Shown here: in pieces, positions 40,247 to 48,041 of the stretch
How the letters are laid out: each line of letters opens with the position of its first letter
How positions within the stretch are numbered: position 1 is the stretch's first letter
DNA from: Thermovibrio guaymasensis
GTDB taxonomy: Bacteria > Aquificota > Aquificia > Desulfurobacteriales > Desulfurobacteriaceae
Reading direction: 5' to 3'
Assembly (NCBI RefSeq): GCF_003633715.1
Contig: NZ_RBIE01000001.1
Coordinates: 853,331 to 917,330, forward strand
DNA: 64,000 nucleotides
Notes under the pieces: generated by a model
What the model saw: the letters and a program-made list of their open reading frames with translations, nothing else
What the model was told of the DNA's origin: nothing
Databases searched by the model: none
Position numbers and translations under genes: made by a program

Positions 40247-40410
40247 ACTATATCTAACCTCTCAAATTTTACGCAGTGTTACTTCCCATCGCCGTAAATC
40301 AAAATGAATTTATCCATTCTTTATCAAGACAGTACAGGATTATCCTAATCAAAATTTATCTTTTCTCCCTGGAAAAGTCCAAGTAATAGACGATATCTCC
40401 CTATTTTTTC

Positions 40411-41520
40411 TCAATATTTTATCTCCACTTTATTATTAATTATTGAAGATTTAACAATTGCATCAAGCACTTTAAAACTCTCCTTTTCATCCTTAAATGT
40501 CCATATGACGGGATTCACAGAATAAGGTTTACCCTTTAAATAATTCTCTAAAGCATCTGCTATCTCATAATAAAGATTAGCAAACGCTTCTATAAATCCT
40601 GCCGGATGTCCAGGTGTCATTCTATTGTATAGTCTTACCTTCGAAATCTCAAGGTTAGCTCCTCTATCCAAAATACATTTTTTCCCGTTCCTATAGTTTA
40701 CATATAGTTTCTCCGGTTCCTCCTGAATCCAAACAGCTGATGCCTTCGTACCGTAAATAGAAACTTTTAGGCCATTCCTATTTCCAAATGCAACTTTACT
40801 AACCCATAGAAAACCTGTTGCTTCATCTTCATAGTCCAATATCACCTTTACTTCATCAACAACGTTGTAAGAAGAAAAAGATTTAAGCACAGAATAAACA
40901 GATTTTATCCTTTTTCCAGTAAGATATTTAGAGAGACTTAAAAGATGAGACGCAAGATCAAGCAGTATAACAGGTATGTTACCATCTTTTTTTCTCCATA
41001 CAGGAGGATAATCAACAGATTTTGGGGGTCTTAGAAAGCTTTCTTGAGGCATCTCAAGATGGATATTGATGACTTTTCCGAAGATACCCTCTGAAATCAT
41101 CCTTTTTAATTCACAAAGAATAGGATACGCTATATAATTGTAAGTAATTACAAGGAATTTATCATTTAAGTCTACCTCATTTTCTAACTTTATTAATTCT
41201 TCTAAAGAAGAAAATAAAGGCTTTTCACATATAACAGGAATATCATTCTCCAATAGTTTTTTAACTACCCTAAAATGATCAGGCGTTGGAAGTAAAACAG
41301 ACACTGCATCCAATCTTTTTTTTTCTTTCTCTATAAATTCTTCAAAGGAGTTATAGAAACGTTCTACATCCCAGAATTCTGCAGTCTTCTTATTTATTTC
41401 TAAATTTCTACTGAAAACTCCTGAGACTACTTTAAATCTCTTATCCATTTGACTAGCAACAAAGTGGGTATAGCCTACAACTGAGTTTAATCCACCTCCC
41501 AAAATACCTAATCTAAACAA
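40411..41520 (-). CDS. Gfo/Idh/MocA family NAD(P)-dependent sugar oxidoreductase
   Basis: A 369-residue dehydrogenase with the N-terminal Rossmann LGILGGGLNSVVGYTHF, the EKP motif (VICEKPLFSS, Lys important for catalysis) and the alpha/beta C-terminal domain. Its position between pseF and the FkbM methyltransferase implies a sugar substrate, perhaps a second nucleotide sugar or a modified nonulosonate. It is not part of the standard Pse pathway. Exact reaction unknown. Confidence 0.82.
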   Translation of the reverse strand: MFRLGILGGGLNSVVGYTHFVASQMDKRFKVVSGVFSRNLEINKKTAEFWDVERFYNSFEEFIEKEKKRLDAVSVLLPTPDHFRVVKKLLENDIPVICEKPLFSSLEELIKLENEVDLNDKFLVITYNYIAYPILCELKRMISEGIFGKVINIHLEMPQESFLRPPKSVDYPPVWRKKDGNIPVILLDLASHLLSLSKYLTGKRIKSVYSVLKSFSSYNVVDEVKVILDYEDEATGFLWVSKVAFGNRNGLKVSIYGTKASAVWIQEEPEKLYVNYRNGKKCILDRGANLEISKVRLYNRMTPGHPAGFIEAFANLYYEIADALENYLKGKPYSVNPVIWTFKDEKESFKVLDAIVKSSIINNKVEIKY

Positions 41521-41543
41521 TGGATAATTCCTCCATAAAAACT

Positions 41544-42629
41544 TTAATTTTTAGGAACACAATAGAGTACAGTCTCTAACCCAAAATGCCCGTGAACTCT
41601 TATATAAAGTTTATAAAAGGAAAACTCCTTACTTATTAAAAGCGGTATTTCCCACAAATCTTCAGGACGATGATAAATAGATACAGCTAAATAAGGTTTC
41701 TCTTTTTTAATTACTTCCTTTGCACCTTTAAGAGCTTCCATTTCTGCTCCCTCTACATCCATTTTTATGTATGTAGGAGCTGAACCTTTTAGTATTTCAT
41801 CAAGGGTTACAAGAGGAACAATATTTTCTGACGAAACATTAGATATCCTTGATGAGGAGCCTGCCGAATCAAAGCCTGCATATCCAGGAGAACTCCACAC
41901 TGCAGCAGGAATGACAGTAAAATCCGTTCTTGGATATAAGTTCTTTAAACATTTTATCGTTTTATTCAAAATATGTATATTTTCCCTTCCAGGTTCAAAA
42001 CATACTATAGATTCCACTTTCTCGCCATAAATATAAAATAGCCAAGGAAGTGTATCTCCTATAAAACTTCCAACATCCACAAATTTTATTTTTTTCCAAC
42101 TTCTCGGAATTATACCCATTGGGAAATACAAAATCTCCTTTGAAGGAAACAAATAAGACTCATAGGAAAAATTTTCTCTAAAATTTATTATTCTTTCTAA
42201 GAATTTTTTACTTTGCTCATCTGCTAAAATATCTTCTACTTTACGAAGTTTTTCATAGTTTAACATCCTTTTTCTTTCTTTTCTCCACCAAAGATGTTCA
42301 TCTTCTAAGAATAGTTTAAAAAATTCAGGAAATTCTTTTAACCATTCAGTAAAATTAATTACTTTAGTAAATCCATAATCTTTCAATATTTGTGAAGAAA
42401 ACAGATATCTATCTCCAACTATTTCCTTTATTACTTTAGGAACTTTATAGGGAACCTCCAAAACAGAAACATAAACAACTACATTCTTTGGAGCATCCTC
42501 TAACTTGTAAATTGGTACATCCCCTAGAGAATTTCTTCCTGAATACTGATCTATATTTATACCTCTCTTCTTTAAAACCGAATATAGCTTCTTTCCAAGC
42601 TTCCCTGCGCCGTATATAGCTACTTCCAT
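41544..42629 (-). CDS. FkbM-family methyltransferase with N-terminal Rossmann-like domain
   Basis: The C-terminal half (about 165-361) is FkbM-type: IKFVDVGSFIGDTLPWLF (SAM-binding), IVCFEPGRENIHIL, IVPLVTLDEIL and YIKMDVEGAEMEALKG. The first 90 residues (MEVAIYGAGKLGKKLYSVLKK) resemble a nucleotide-binding or PglD-like domain. FkbM enzymes O-methylate sugars in antibiotics and surface polysaccharides. The ATG at 42629 with GAGGA six bases upstream is preferred over a TTG 12 bases earlier. It probably methylates a surface sugar made here. Confidence 0.82.
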   Translation of the reverse strand: MEVAIYGAGKLGKKLYSVLKKRGINIDQYSGRNSLGDVPIYKLEDAPKNVVVYVSVLEVPYKVPKVIKEIVGDRYLFSSQILKDYGFTKVINFTEWLKEFPEFFKLFLEDEHLWWRKERKRMLNYEKLRKVEDILADEQSKKFLERIINFRENFSYESYLFPSKEILYFPMGIIPRSWKKIKFVDVGSFIGDTLPWLFYIYGEKVESIVCFEPGRENIHILNKTIKCLKNLYPRTDFTVIPAAVWSSPGYAGFDSAGSSSRISNVSSENIVPLVTLDEILKGSAPTYIKMDVEGAEMEALKGAKEVIKKEKPYLAVSIYHRPEDLWEIPLLISKEFSFYKLYIRVHGHFGLETVLYCVPKN

Positions 42630-42716
42630 TATTGTCCTCAAAAAGCTGTTTTTAGTTTTTCACTAAAACTTTCGTTATTCAATTGTTATACCTACTAGCT
42701 TACAGTACGCAAAAAT

Positions 42717-43724
42717 TTAAAACTTTATATTTCTTTTCAAAAGTTCCAATTTTTCTTTAAGCTCTTCAATAGAAAGCCATTTTTCATTTCTATCAGAAGA
42801 ATATTTAAATCCTTCAGGAACCTTTTTAGCTCCTTTAGTAAATGCTCCACTTTTCTTTTTCCAATTGATAGAAGGATAAATAACATAATAATCGCCAAAA
42901 TCATATGTTGTTCTTGCGTCTTCTTCAGTTATCATAATCTCATGAAGCTTTTCTCCTGGTCGTATTCCAACTTTAACTAACTTACAATCAGGACATATAG
43001 CTTTAGCTAAATCAACAATCCTAAAAGAAGGAATTTTTGCAACAAAAATTTCTCCACCTAAGGAATCCTTTAAAGCTCTTAAAACGAGAGCTACTCCTTC
43101 TTCCAAAGTTATCCAAAATCTAGTCATTCTAAAATCAGTAATTGGAAGTTCTTTTTTTCCTTTATTCACAAGGCTCATAAAAAATGGAATAACAGAACCT
43201 CTACTGCCTGCAACATTCCCATATCTAACAATAGAAAAAGAAGTTTTTTTTCCACCAGCATAAGCATTTGCAGCTATAAAAAGTTTATCCGCAACTAACT
43301 TTGTTGCTCCATAAAGATTAATAGGATTAACTGCTTTATCCGTAGAAAGCGCAACAACCTTTTCCACACCCCTATCAATAGCAGCATTTATCACATTCTC
43401 AGCTCCATAAATATTTGTTTTAACAGCTTCTATAGGATTATACTCCATTAAAGGAACATGTTTTAAAGCAGCAGCATGAATGACTATATCAACTCCATCA
43501 AAAGCCCTATAAAGACGCTCCTTATCTCTAACATCCCCTATAAAAAACCGCAATTTTTCTATATGTTTCTTAAATTCCTGTTGCATCCAGTACTGTTTAT
43601 ACTCATCCCTGGAGTAAATAATTACCTTTTTAGGATTAAAATCTTCCAAAATCTTTTTCGCAAACGCTTTACCAAAAGAACCTGTACCTCCGGTTATTAG
43701 AATCACTTTATTATCGATACTCAC
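42717..43724 (-). CDS. pseB: UDP-GlcNAc 4,6-dehydratase (inverting) PseB
   Basis: First enzyme of pseudaminic acid synthesis, inverting C5 during dehydration. Extended SDR: ITGGTGSFGKAF (NADP loop), AALKHVPLMEYNP, YGATKLVADK (YxxxK) and RYGNVAGSRGSVIPFF, all characteristic of PseB/FlaA1. 335 residues, normal. ATG or GTG start near GAGGAGG. Separated from pseC by an IS element. Two small inverted repeats lie in its 110-base leader (about 43738-43756 and 43766-43779). Confidence 0.93.
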   Translation of the reverse strand: MSIDNKVILITGGTGSFGKAFAKKILEDFNPKKVIIYSRDEYKQYWMQQEFKKHIEKLRFFIGDVRDKERLYRAFDGVDIVIHAAALKHVPLMEYNPIEAVKTNIYGAENVINAAIDRGVEKVVALSTDKAVNPINLYGATKLVADKLFIAANAYAGGKKTSFSIVRYGNVAGSRGSVIPFFMSLVNKGKKELPITDFRMTRFWITLEEGVALVLRALKDSLGGEIFVAKIPSFRIVDLAKAICPDCKLVKVGIRPGEKLHEIMITEEDARTTYDFGDYYVIYPSINWKKKSGAFTKGAKKVPEGFKYSSDRNEKWLSIEELKEKLELLKRNIKF

Positions 43725-43834
43725 AATCTACCTCCTCGATTAGATTTAAACTAATCTACCAATATCAAATTTTAATTTGAAAATATTTATCTTTTTCTCT
43801 TACTAACATCTTCTCAATTATACTCTTTATGAAA

Positions 43835-44010
43835 GTGAACTACTCCTCATTTCAATGAGGAGTTTCCCGCTTCAACGAGGGCGTTAGCTCTCTCCACGGG
43901 CGTAAGCTCGGGCCGTTCCAGCCCTACCACTCGTATGGTGAGCAACCCCTTTAACTGTTTTAGTCCTTCCTTTAGCAGGTTCAGGGGTGCATTGTAATCC
44001 CTATCGTGTT
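43835..44010 (-). ncRNA. Putative omega RNA (reRNA) of TnpB
   Basis: In IS605 elements the guide RNA overlaps the 3' end of tnpB and runs through the right end. Here the tnpB tail contains several short complementary stretches (GGGCTGG/GGCCC, ACGCCCGTGGAGAG, GCGGGAAACTCC) and ends in the terminal hairpin and TAGTTCAC. The guide would be the bases following on the minus strand (43834 downward). The 5' limit is a guess. Confidence 0.45.
43842..43863. repeat. Right-end hairpin of the IS element
   Basis: A perfect 10-bp inverted repeat ACTCCTCATT/AATGAGGAGT with a 2-base loop, overlapping the tnpB stop codon. Subterminal palindromes are what TnpA recognises on single-stranded DNA. Confidence 0.8.
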
Positions 44011-45028
44011 CTGCTCCACACTTGGGACACTTCCACTTCCTATCAGACAACTTGAGGTTCTCGTTCTTGTATCCACACACAGAGTAGAGTTTTGATGAGG
44101 GATAAAACAGGTTTATCTTGATGAGCTTCCTACCGTAGAGCTTCGCTTTATACTCCAGATAAGAGATAAACCTTCTCCAGCTTGCGTCTGCTATGTGTTT
44201 GGAAAAGTTGCTGTTTTTGAGTAGTCCCTTGACGTTTAAATCCTCTACTATCACGGCTTGGTTATCGCCGATTATTTTCTTGCTTAGCTTATGGAGAAAA
44301 TCGTTCCTCTGATTTACTATCTTTTCGTGTAACTTTGCTATCCTCCTTTGGAGCTTGAGATATTTCTTGCTCCCTTTTACCTTCCTTGATAGCTTCCTTT
44401 GGAGCTTTTGGAGTTTCTCTTCTGTTTTTAGTAAGTGTCTTGGGTTTTCTATTTTCTCTCCCGTTGATAAGGTACAGAAGTGGGTAAGTCCTACATCTAT
44501 CGCTACTACATTCTCCGTTTTCGAAAGTGGTTCTATTTCCCTGTCAACGAGAACATTAAGATAGAACTTACCCGATGGAAGTTTTGTTATGGAAACGCTC
44601 CTTACTTTTCCTTCTATCTTCCTGTGCTTTTTGAACTTTATTGGTGTTTTGAGTTTTGGTATTTTGATTTTGTTTCCCTCTATGCGAAAGTGTTGTGGTA
44701 TTGATATGCTGTTTACACTCTTTTTGCTCTTGAATTTGGGAAATTTTGCAAGTCCTTTAAAGAAGTTCTTAAAAGCTCTATCAAGCCACTTTACCGCTTC
44801 TTGAAGTGATTGAGTGTTTGCTTCTTTGAGAAAAGGGGATTCTCCTTTAAGTTTTGGAAGTAGTTTTTTGTATTCGTAGTAGTTCCACTTCTTACCTTCT
44901 TTCTCGTAGTTTTCTTTTGCTATCTCAAGGAGCTTATTGTATACAAACCTGCAGTGTCCTATCTGGCGGTTTAGAAACTCTACCTGCTCTTTCGTAGGAT
45001 AAAGCCTGAATCTGTAAACGTAGAGCAT
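43847..45028 (-). CDS. tnpB: RNA-guided nuclease TnpB (IS605 OrfB), altered zinc finger
   Basis: A 393-residue TnpB. N-terminal wedge/REC (YRFRLYPTKEQVEFLNRQIGHCRFVYNKLLE), RuvC motifs with catalytic Asp178 (AIDVGLTHF), Glu262 (VEDLNV) and Asp344 (HDRDYNAPLN). The zinc ribbon reads KLYSVCGY ... CPKC: the first of four cysteines is Tyr315 (TAC at 44086-44084; one base from TGC), leaving C318, C334 and C337. The usual NAA after HDRD is NAP. It starts one base after the tnpA stop. Nuclease function is therefore uncertain. Confidence 0.92.
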   Translation of the reverse strand: MLYVYRFRLYPTKEQVEFLNRQIGHCRFVYNKLLEIAKENYEKEGKKWNYYEYKKLLPKLKGESPFLKEANTQSLQEAVKWLDRAFKNFFKGLAKFPKFKSKKSVNSISIPQHFRIEGNKIKIPKLKTPIKFKKHRKIEGKVRSVSITKLPSGKFYLNVLVDREIEPLSKTENVVAIDVGLTHFCTLSTGEKIENPRHLLKTEEKLQKLQRKLSRKVKGSKKYLKLQRRIAKLHEKIVNQRNDFLHKLSKKIIGDNQAVIVEDLNVKGLLKNSNFSKHIADASWRRFISYLEYKAKLYGRKLIKINLFYPSSKLYSVCGYKNENLKLSDRKWKCPKCGAEHDRDYNAPLNLLKEGLKQLKGLLTIRVVGLERPELTPVERANALVEAGNSSLK

Positions 45029-45451
45029 CTATTTCCTCTTCTGGTTCTCTAAATATTTGCGTATCACATCCTCAGAATTTGAACCTATTGTTTCTATATA
45101 GTAAGACGGATTCCACAAATGTCCTTTCCACAGTTTCTTTTTAAGCTCTGGAAATTTTAAAAACAGTTTTCTTGTGCTTATTCCCTTTACCATCTTTACT
45201 ATGTATGAAGGAGCTATTTTCGGATGTGCTGATACAAGGATGTAAACGTGGTCTTGCTCTCCTACTTCTACCATCGCTACTTCAAAACCTTTCTCTATTC
45301 CGCTTTCTACCATCACTCTCTTGAGGAAATCTTCCACTTCAGGAGTTAAAACTTTTTGCCTGTATTTAGTTGAAAATACTATGTGGTAATTGCAGTTATA
45401 TACGCAGGTTCTCCCTCTTCTTATGTTGGATTTCAAGTTTGATTTTCCCAT
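45029..45451 (-). CDS. tnpA: IS200/IS605 Y1 (HUH) transposase TnpA, altered HUH motif
   Basis: A 140-residue single-strand transposase. NYHIVFSTKYRQKVL opens the fold; the catalytic Tyr is in WNPSYYIETIG (Tyr117 or 118). The metal-binding HUH motif, normally DHVHLL, reads DHVYIL: the second His is Tyr70 (TAC at 45244-45242, one base from CAC). Loss of a metal ligand would be expected to impair cleavage. The frame is otherwise complete. Confidence 0.9.
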   Translation of the reverse strand: MGKSNLKSNIRRGRTCVYNCNYHIVFSTKYRQKVLTPEVEDFLKRVMVESGIEKGFEVAMVEVGEQDHVYILVSAHPKIAPSYIVKMVKGISTRKLFLKFPELKKKLWKGHLWNPSYYIETIGSNSEDVIRKYLENQKRK

Positions 45452-45502
45452 ACAGATTGTATATCACGCTCACATGAAAAAGCAAAGAGATAGCGCTTAT
45501 TC

Positions 45503-45567
45503 GTAACTGACACATAGTTACATAACGGCTTACGCCGTGCGCTGTATCTCTCCTTTGAAAAGGAGAG
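45503..45567. repeat. Left-end hairpins of the IS element
   Basis: Three perfect inverted repeats upstream of tnpA: GTAACT/AGTTAC (45503-45521, 7-base loop), ACGGC/GCCGT (45525-45538, 4-base loop) and CTCTCCTTT/AAAGGAGAG (45548-45567, 2-base loop). The outermost is the best candidate for the TnpA recognition hairpin. Confidence 0.65.
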
Positions 45568-45608
45568 GATTAACGCAAAATTTATCCTAAATAAGATTTA
45601 GCTTATTT

Positions 45609-46757
45609 CTAGTTTTCATAAATTTCCCTGAAAACTCCCTCAACTATTTCCAAGATATAATATACATCTTTATCAGTCATACGAGGATATATAGGCAAAC
45701 TTATTTCTCTCTCATAAAATTCCTCTGCCACCGGACATTCACCTCTGAAATACCCTAATTTTTGATAAAAAGGATGAAAATAAACTGGTATATAATGAAC
45801 CTGAACACCTAATCCTTTTCTCCTTAGGAGATCAAAAACCTCCTTTCTTTTTTCCCTATCTTTTACCTTTATGGGATATAAGTGGTAAGCATGATACACA
45901 TAGTCCTTTTCCGGAGGAATTTCAAAATAAAAATTACTCCTGAAAGCTTCATTATAAGTTTTTGCAATTTTTCTTCTTTTCTTAACAAATTTATCAAGTT
46001 TTTTGAGTTGAGAAATTCCAAGAGTTGCCTGAATATCACTCATACGATAGTTAAATCCCAAAAAATGCATTTCGTAATACCATTCTCCTTCCCAATGATT
46101 AATAAATTTTCTTTTATCTTTAGTTATTCCATGATTTCTAAACATCAAAAGTTTTTCATAAATATCCTGTCTATTAGTTAATACAGCCCCTCCTTCCCCC
46201 GTTGTTATGTGTTTAACTGGATGAAAACTAAAAACAGTAGCATCTGAATATTTACAACTTCCTATCTTAAAATTTCTATATTTTGCCCCTAAAGCATGAC
46301 AAGCATCCTCAACTATATGAAGTCCATACTTATCAGCAACCTCTTTTACTTTTTCCATATCACACGGATGACCTGCATAATGAACAGGTACTATCAATTT
46401 AGTTCGAGAAGTTATCTTTTCTTCCAAAAGCTCAACATTTAGATTACCAGTATCCATCTCAACATCACAAAAAACAGGTCTTGCTCCTAAAAAAAGTCCT
46501 GCATTTGAAGTTGCAACAAAGGTTAAAGGAGATGTTATAAATTCGTCTCCCTGCTCTAATCCTACAGCAAAGTAAGCTGCATGAAGAGCAGATGTACCAG
46601 AGTTAAAAACAACAGCATACTTAGCTCCTAAGTATTCTGCTAATAAACTTTCAAATTCCCTAATTCTAGATCCTTGGGTAATAAAATCTGTCTTTAAAAC
46701 ATCAATAACAGCATTTATATCTTCATCGTCAATCCATTGTCTCCCATAAGGAATCAT
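45609..46757 (-). CDS. pseC: UDP-4-amino-4,6-dideoxy-N-acetyl-altrosamine transaminase PseC
   Basis: PLP-dependent DegT/DnrJ/EryC1-family aminotransferase, second step of pseudaminic acid synthesis. FNSGTSALHAAYFAVGL binds PLP phosphate, VEDACHALGAKY supplies the PLP ring Asp, and FSFHPVKHITTGEGG has the Schiff-base Lys. 382 residues, normal. SD CGGAGG before the ATG. It lies 39 bases after ribD and is cut off from pseB by the IS. First gene of the AT-rich block. Confidence 0.92.
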   Translation of the reverse strand: MIPYGRQWIDDEDINAVIDVLKTDFITQGSRIREFESLLAEYLGAKYAVVFNSGTSALHAAYFAVGLEQGDEFITSPLTFVATSNAGLFLGARPVFCDVEMDTGNLNVELLEEKITSRTKLIVPVHYAGHPCDMEKVKEVADKYGLHIVEDACHALGAKYRNFKIGSCKYSDATVFSFHPVKHITTGEGGAVLTNRQDIYEKLLMFRNHGITKDKRKFINHWEGEWYYEMHFLGFNYRMSDIQATLGISQLKKLDKFVKKRRKIAKTYNEAFRSNFYFEIPPEKDYVYHAYHLYPIKVKDREKRKEVFDLLRRKGLGVQVHYIPVYFHPFYQKLGYFRGECPVAEEFYEREISLPIYPRMTDKDVYYILEIVEGVFREIYEN

Positions 46758-46796
46758 CTCTTTTACAAATCCTCCGACGTAAGCAGCAACTCTTTA

Positions 46797-47921
46797 TCAA
46801 ATGATATTTTTAACAATTTCCTTTCTATAAAGCTTAAAAACAATATCCTGACCATAAGTTTCAATTGAGAAAAGGCTAAAGTTGAAAATTTCACAAAGCT
46901 TACGTGAGCTACCTCTAAATATAGGAATAAAGTCTCTACCCATTAAAACTTTAGGAGCATAAAAAACATAGAACTTATCAACATTGGAATTTTCAAGGAG
47001 ATATCCTGCCAAGCTGCTGCCTCCTTCACATAGAACCGAGTATACTCCCAGCTCCTCTTTTAAGGAGGTTAAAGCCTCCGTCAAATCTATAACTCCCTCA
47101 ACCCCGAAAACCGGAAGTAGCTTGACCCCCAAATCTTTCAAAATTCCAGCTTTGTAGGTTAGAAGAGAGCTCTGATCAGTTATGACAACCAGCTCCGATG
47201 CCCTCTCTTTAACTAATCGACAGTTAGTAGGAATTTTTAAGGTAGGATCAACAACAACTGCAAAGGGTTGTTTTTCAACAGGATATTCTCTAACAGTAAG
47301 AAGAGGATCGTCTTTCAGAACCGTTCCTATTCCTACCATTACAGCGTTGTAGTAAGAGCGAAGTTTATGAACGTAAGCTCTTGCCTCTTTGCCTGTTATC
47401 CACTTTGAGTTTCCTTCCTTATCGGCAATTGCTCCGTCGAGGGTTGAAGCTAGTTTCAGTGAAACGAACGGACGAGGACTTTTTAAGTTAAAGACAAAGT
47501 CCTCTATGAGCTCAAAACACTCCCTTTCAAGAACTCCTACTTCAACCTCTATACCTGCCCTCTTTAACCTTTCAATTCCACCGGAAGCTACAGGGTTTGG
47601 ATCCCTAACGCCTATAACAACCTTTTTTATCCCCGCCGAGATTATGGCTTCTGTACAGGGAGGAGTCCTTCCGTAATGGTTGCAGGGTTCTAAAGTAACA
47701 TAAAGGGTAGCTCCCTTTGCTTCCTTCCCTGCTCTTTCAAGAGCAATCCTCTCAGCGTGGGGCAAACCTGCCCTCTCGTGGTATCCGGTTGAAATTACCT
47801 TACCATCTTTAACAACAACTGCACCAACGGCAGGGTTTGGAAGTGTTTTTCCCTTTCCCTTATAACCTTCAGAGAGAGCTAACTTCATAAACCATTCATC
47901 TTTTGTCAGTTCAACCCACAA
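46797..47921 (-). CDS. ribD: Bifunctional riboflavin biosynthesis deaminase/reductase RibD
   Basis: Deaminates and reduces the second intermediate of riboflavin synthesis. The N-terminal zinc deaminase has LPHAERIAL and EPCNHYGRTPPCTEAI (His and two Cys zinc ligands). The C-terminal reductase domain (PFVSLKLASTLDGAIADKEG, VLCEGGSSLAGYLL) completes the 374 residues. TTG start with GGAG upstream. No FMN riboswitch is visible in the short leader. Confidence 0.94.
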   Translation of the reverse strand: MWVELTKDEWFMKLALSEGYKGKGKTLPNPAVGAVVVKDGKVISTGYHERAGLPHAERIALERAGKEAKGATLYVTLEPCNHYGRTPPCTEAIISAGIKKVVIGVRDPNPVASGGIERLKRAGIEVEVGVLERECFELIEDFVFNLKSPRPFVSLKLASTLDGAIADKEGNSKWITGKEARAYVHKLRSYYNAVMVGIGTVLKDDPLLTVREYPVEKQPFAVVVDPTLKIPTNCRLVKERASELVVITDQSSLLTYKAGILKDLGVKLLPVFGVEGVIDLTEALTSLKEELGVYSVLCEGGSSLAGYLLENSNVDKFYVFYAPKVLMGRDFIPIFRGSSRKLCEIFNFSLFSIETYGQDIVFKLYRKEIVKNII

Positions 47922-47936
47922 AGGGAGCTCCTTTTA

Positions 47937-48041
47937 TTAAAAACCTTTTAAGTGGTAATAAACGTAAAAAATCAGAAGGCCAACGAGGAAGATAAAAATC
48001 CCTATCTGTTTACCTACCGGCTTCTTAAGTCCTTTACACAA
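47937..48041 (-). CDS. Possible 34-residue single-span membrane protein
   Basis: A short open frame between trpS and ribD, beginning with TTG inside the last codons of trpS (8-base overlap) and ending TAA at 47939-47937. It reads (M)CKGLKKPVGKQ, then a 16-20 residue hydrophobic stretch (GIFIFLVGLLIFYVYY), then HLKGF, a plausible bitopic peptide with positive flanks. SD support is weak (GGCGG about 10 bases upstream). It may be real or chance. Confidence 0.4.
   Translation of the reverse strand: MCKGLKKPVGKQIGIFIFLVGLLIFYVYYHLKGF

Larger units (their letters stand above)
43835..45590 (-). mobile_element. IS200/IS605-family insertion sequence (tnpA + tnpB)
   Basis: Contains a Y1 transposase and TnpB, transcribed in the direction of the surrounding pse genes. 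The right end is placed at 43835, where the minus strand ends ...TAGTTCAC after a perfect hairpin; TTCAC is the cleavage pentanucleotide I recall for ISDra2-like elements. The left end is uncertain, somewhere just outside the hairpin at 45548-45567. Elements of this family make no target duplication. It separates pseC from pseB. Confidence 0.85.

Noticed and set aside
40247-40410. Promoter for the pseF sub-block
   Set aside because: Several TTGATT-like hexamers occur, but none has a fitting -10 at 16-18 bases.
44355-44804. Open frames on the plus strand across tnpB
   Set aside because: They are shadows of the tnpB coding strand, without SD or homology.
47922-48033. FMN riboswitch before ribD
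   Set aside because: The gap is short, contains the small membrane ORF and lacks the conserved RFN core.
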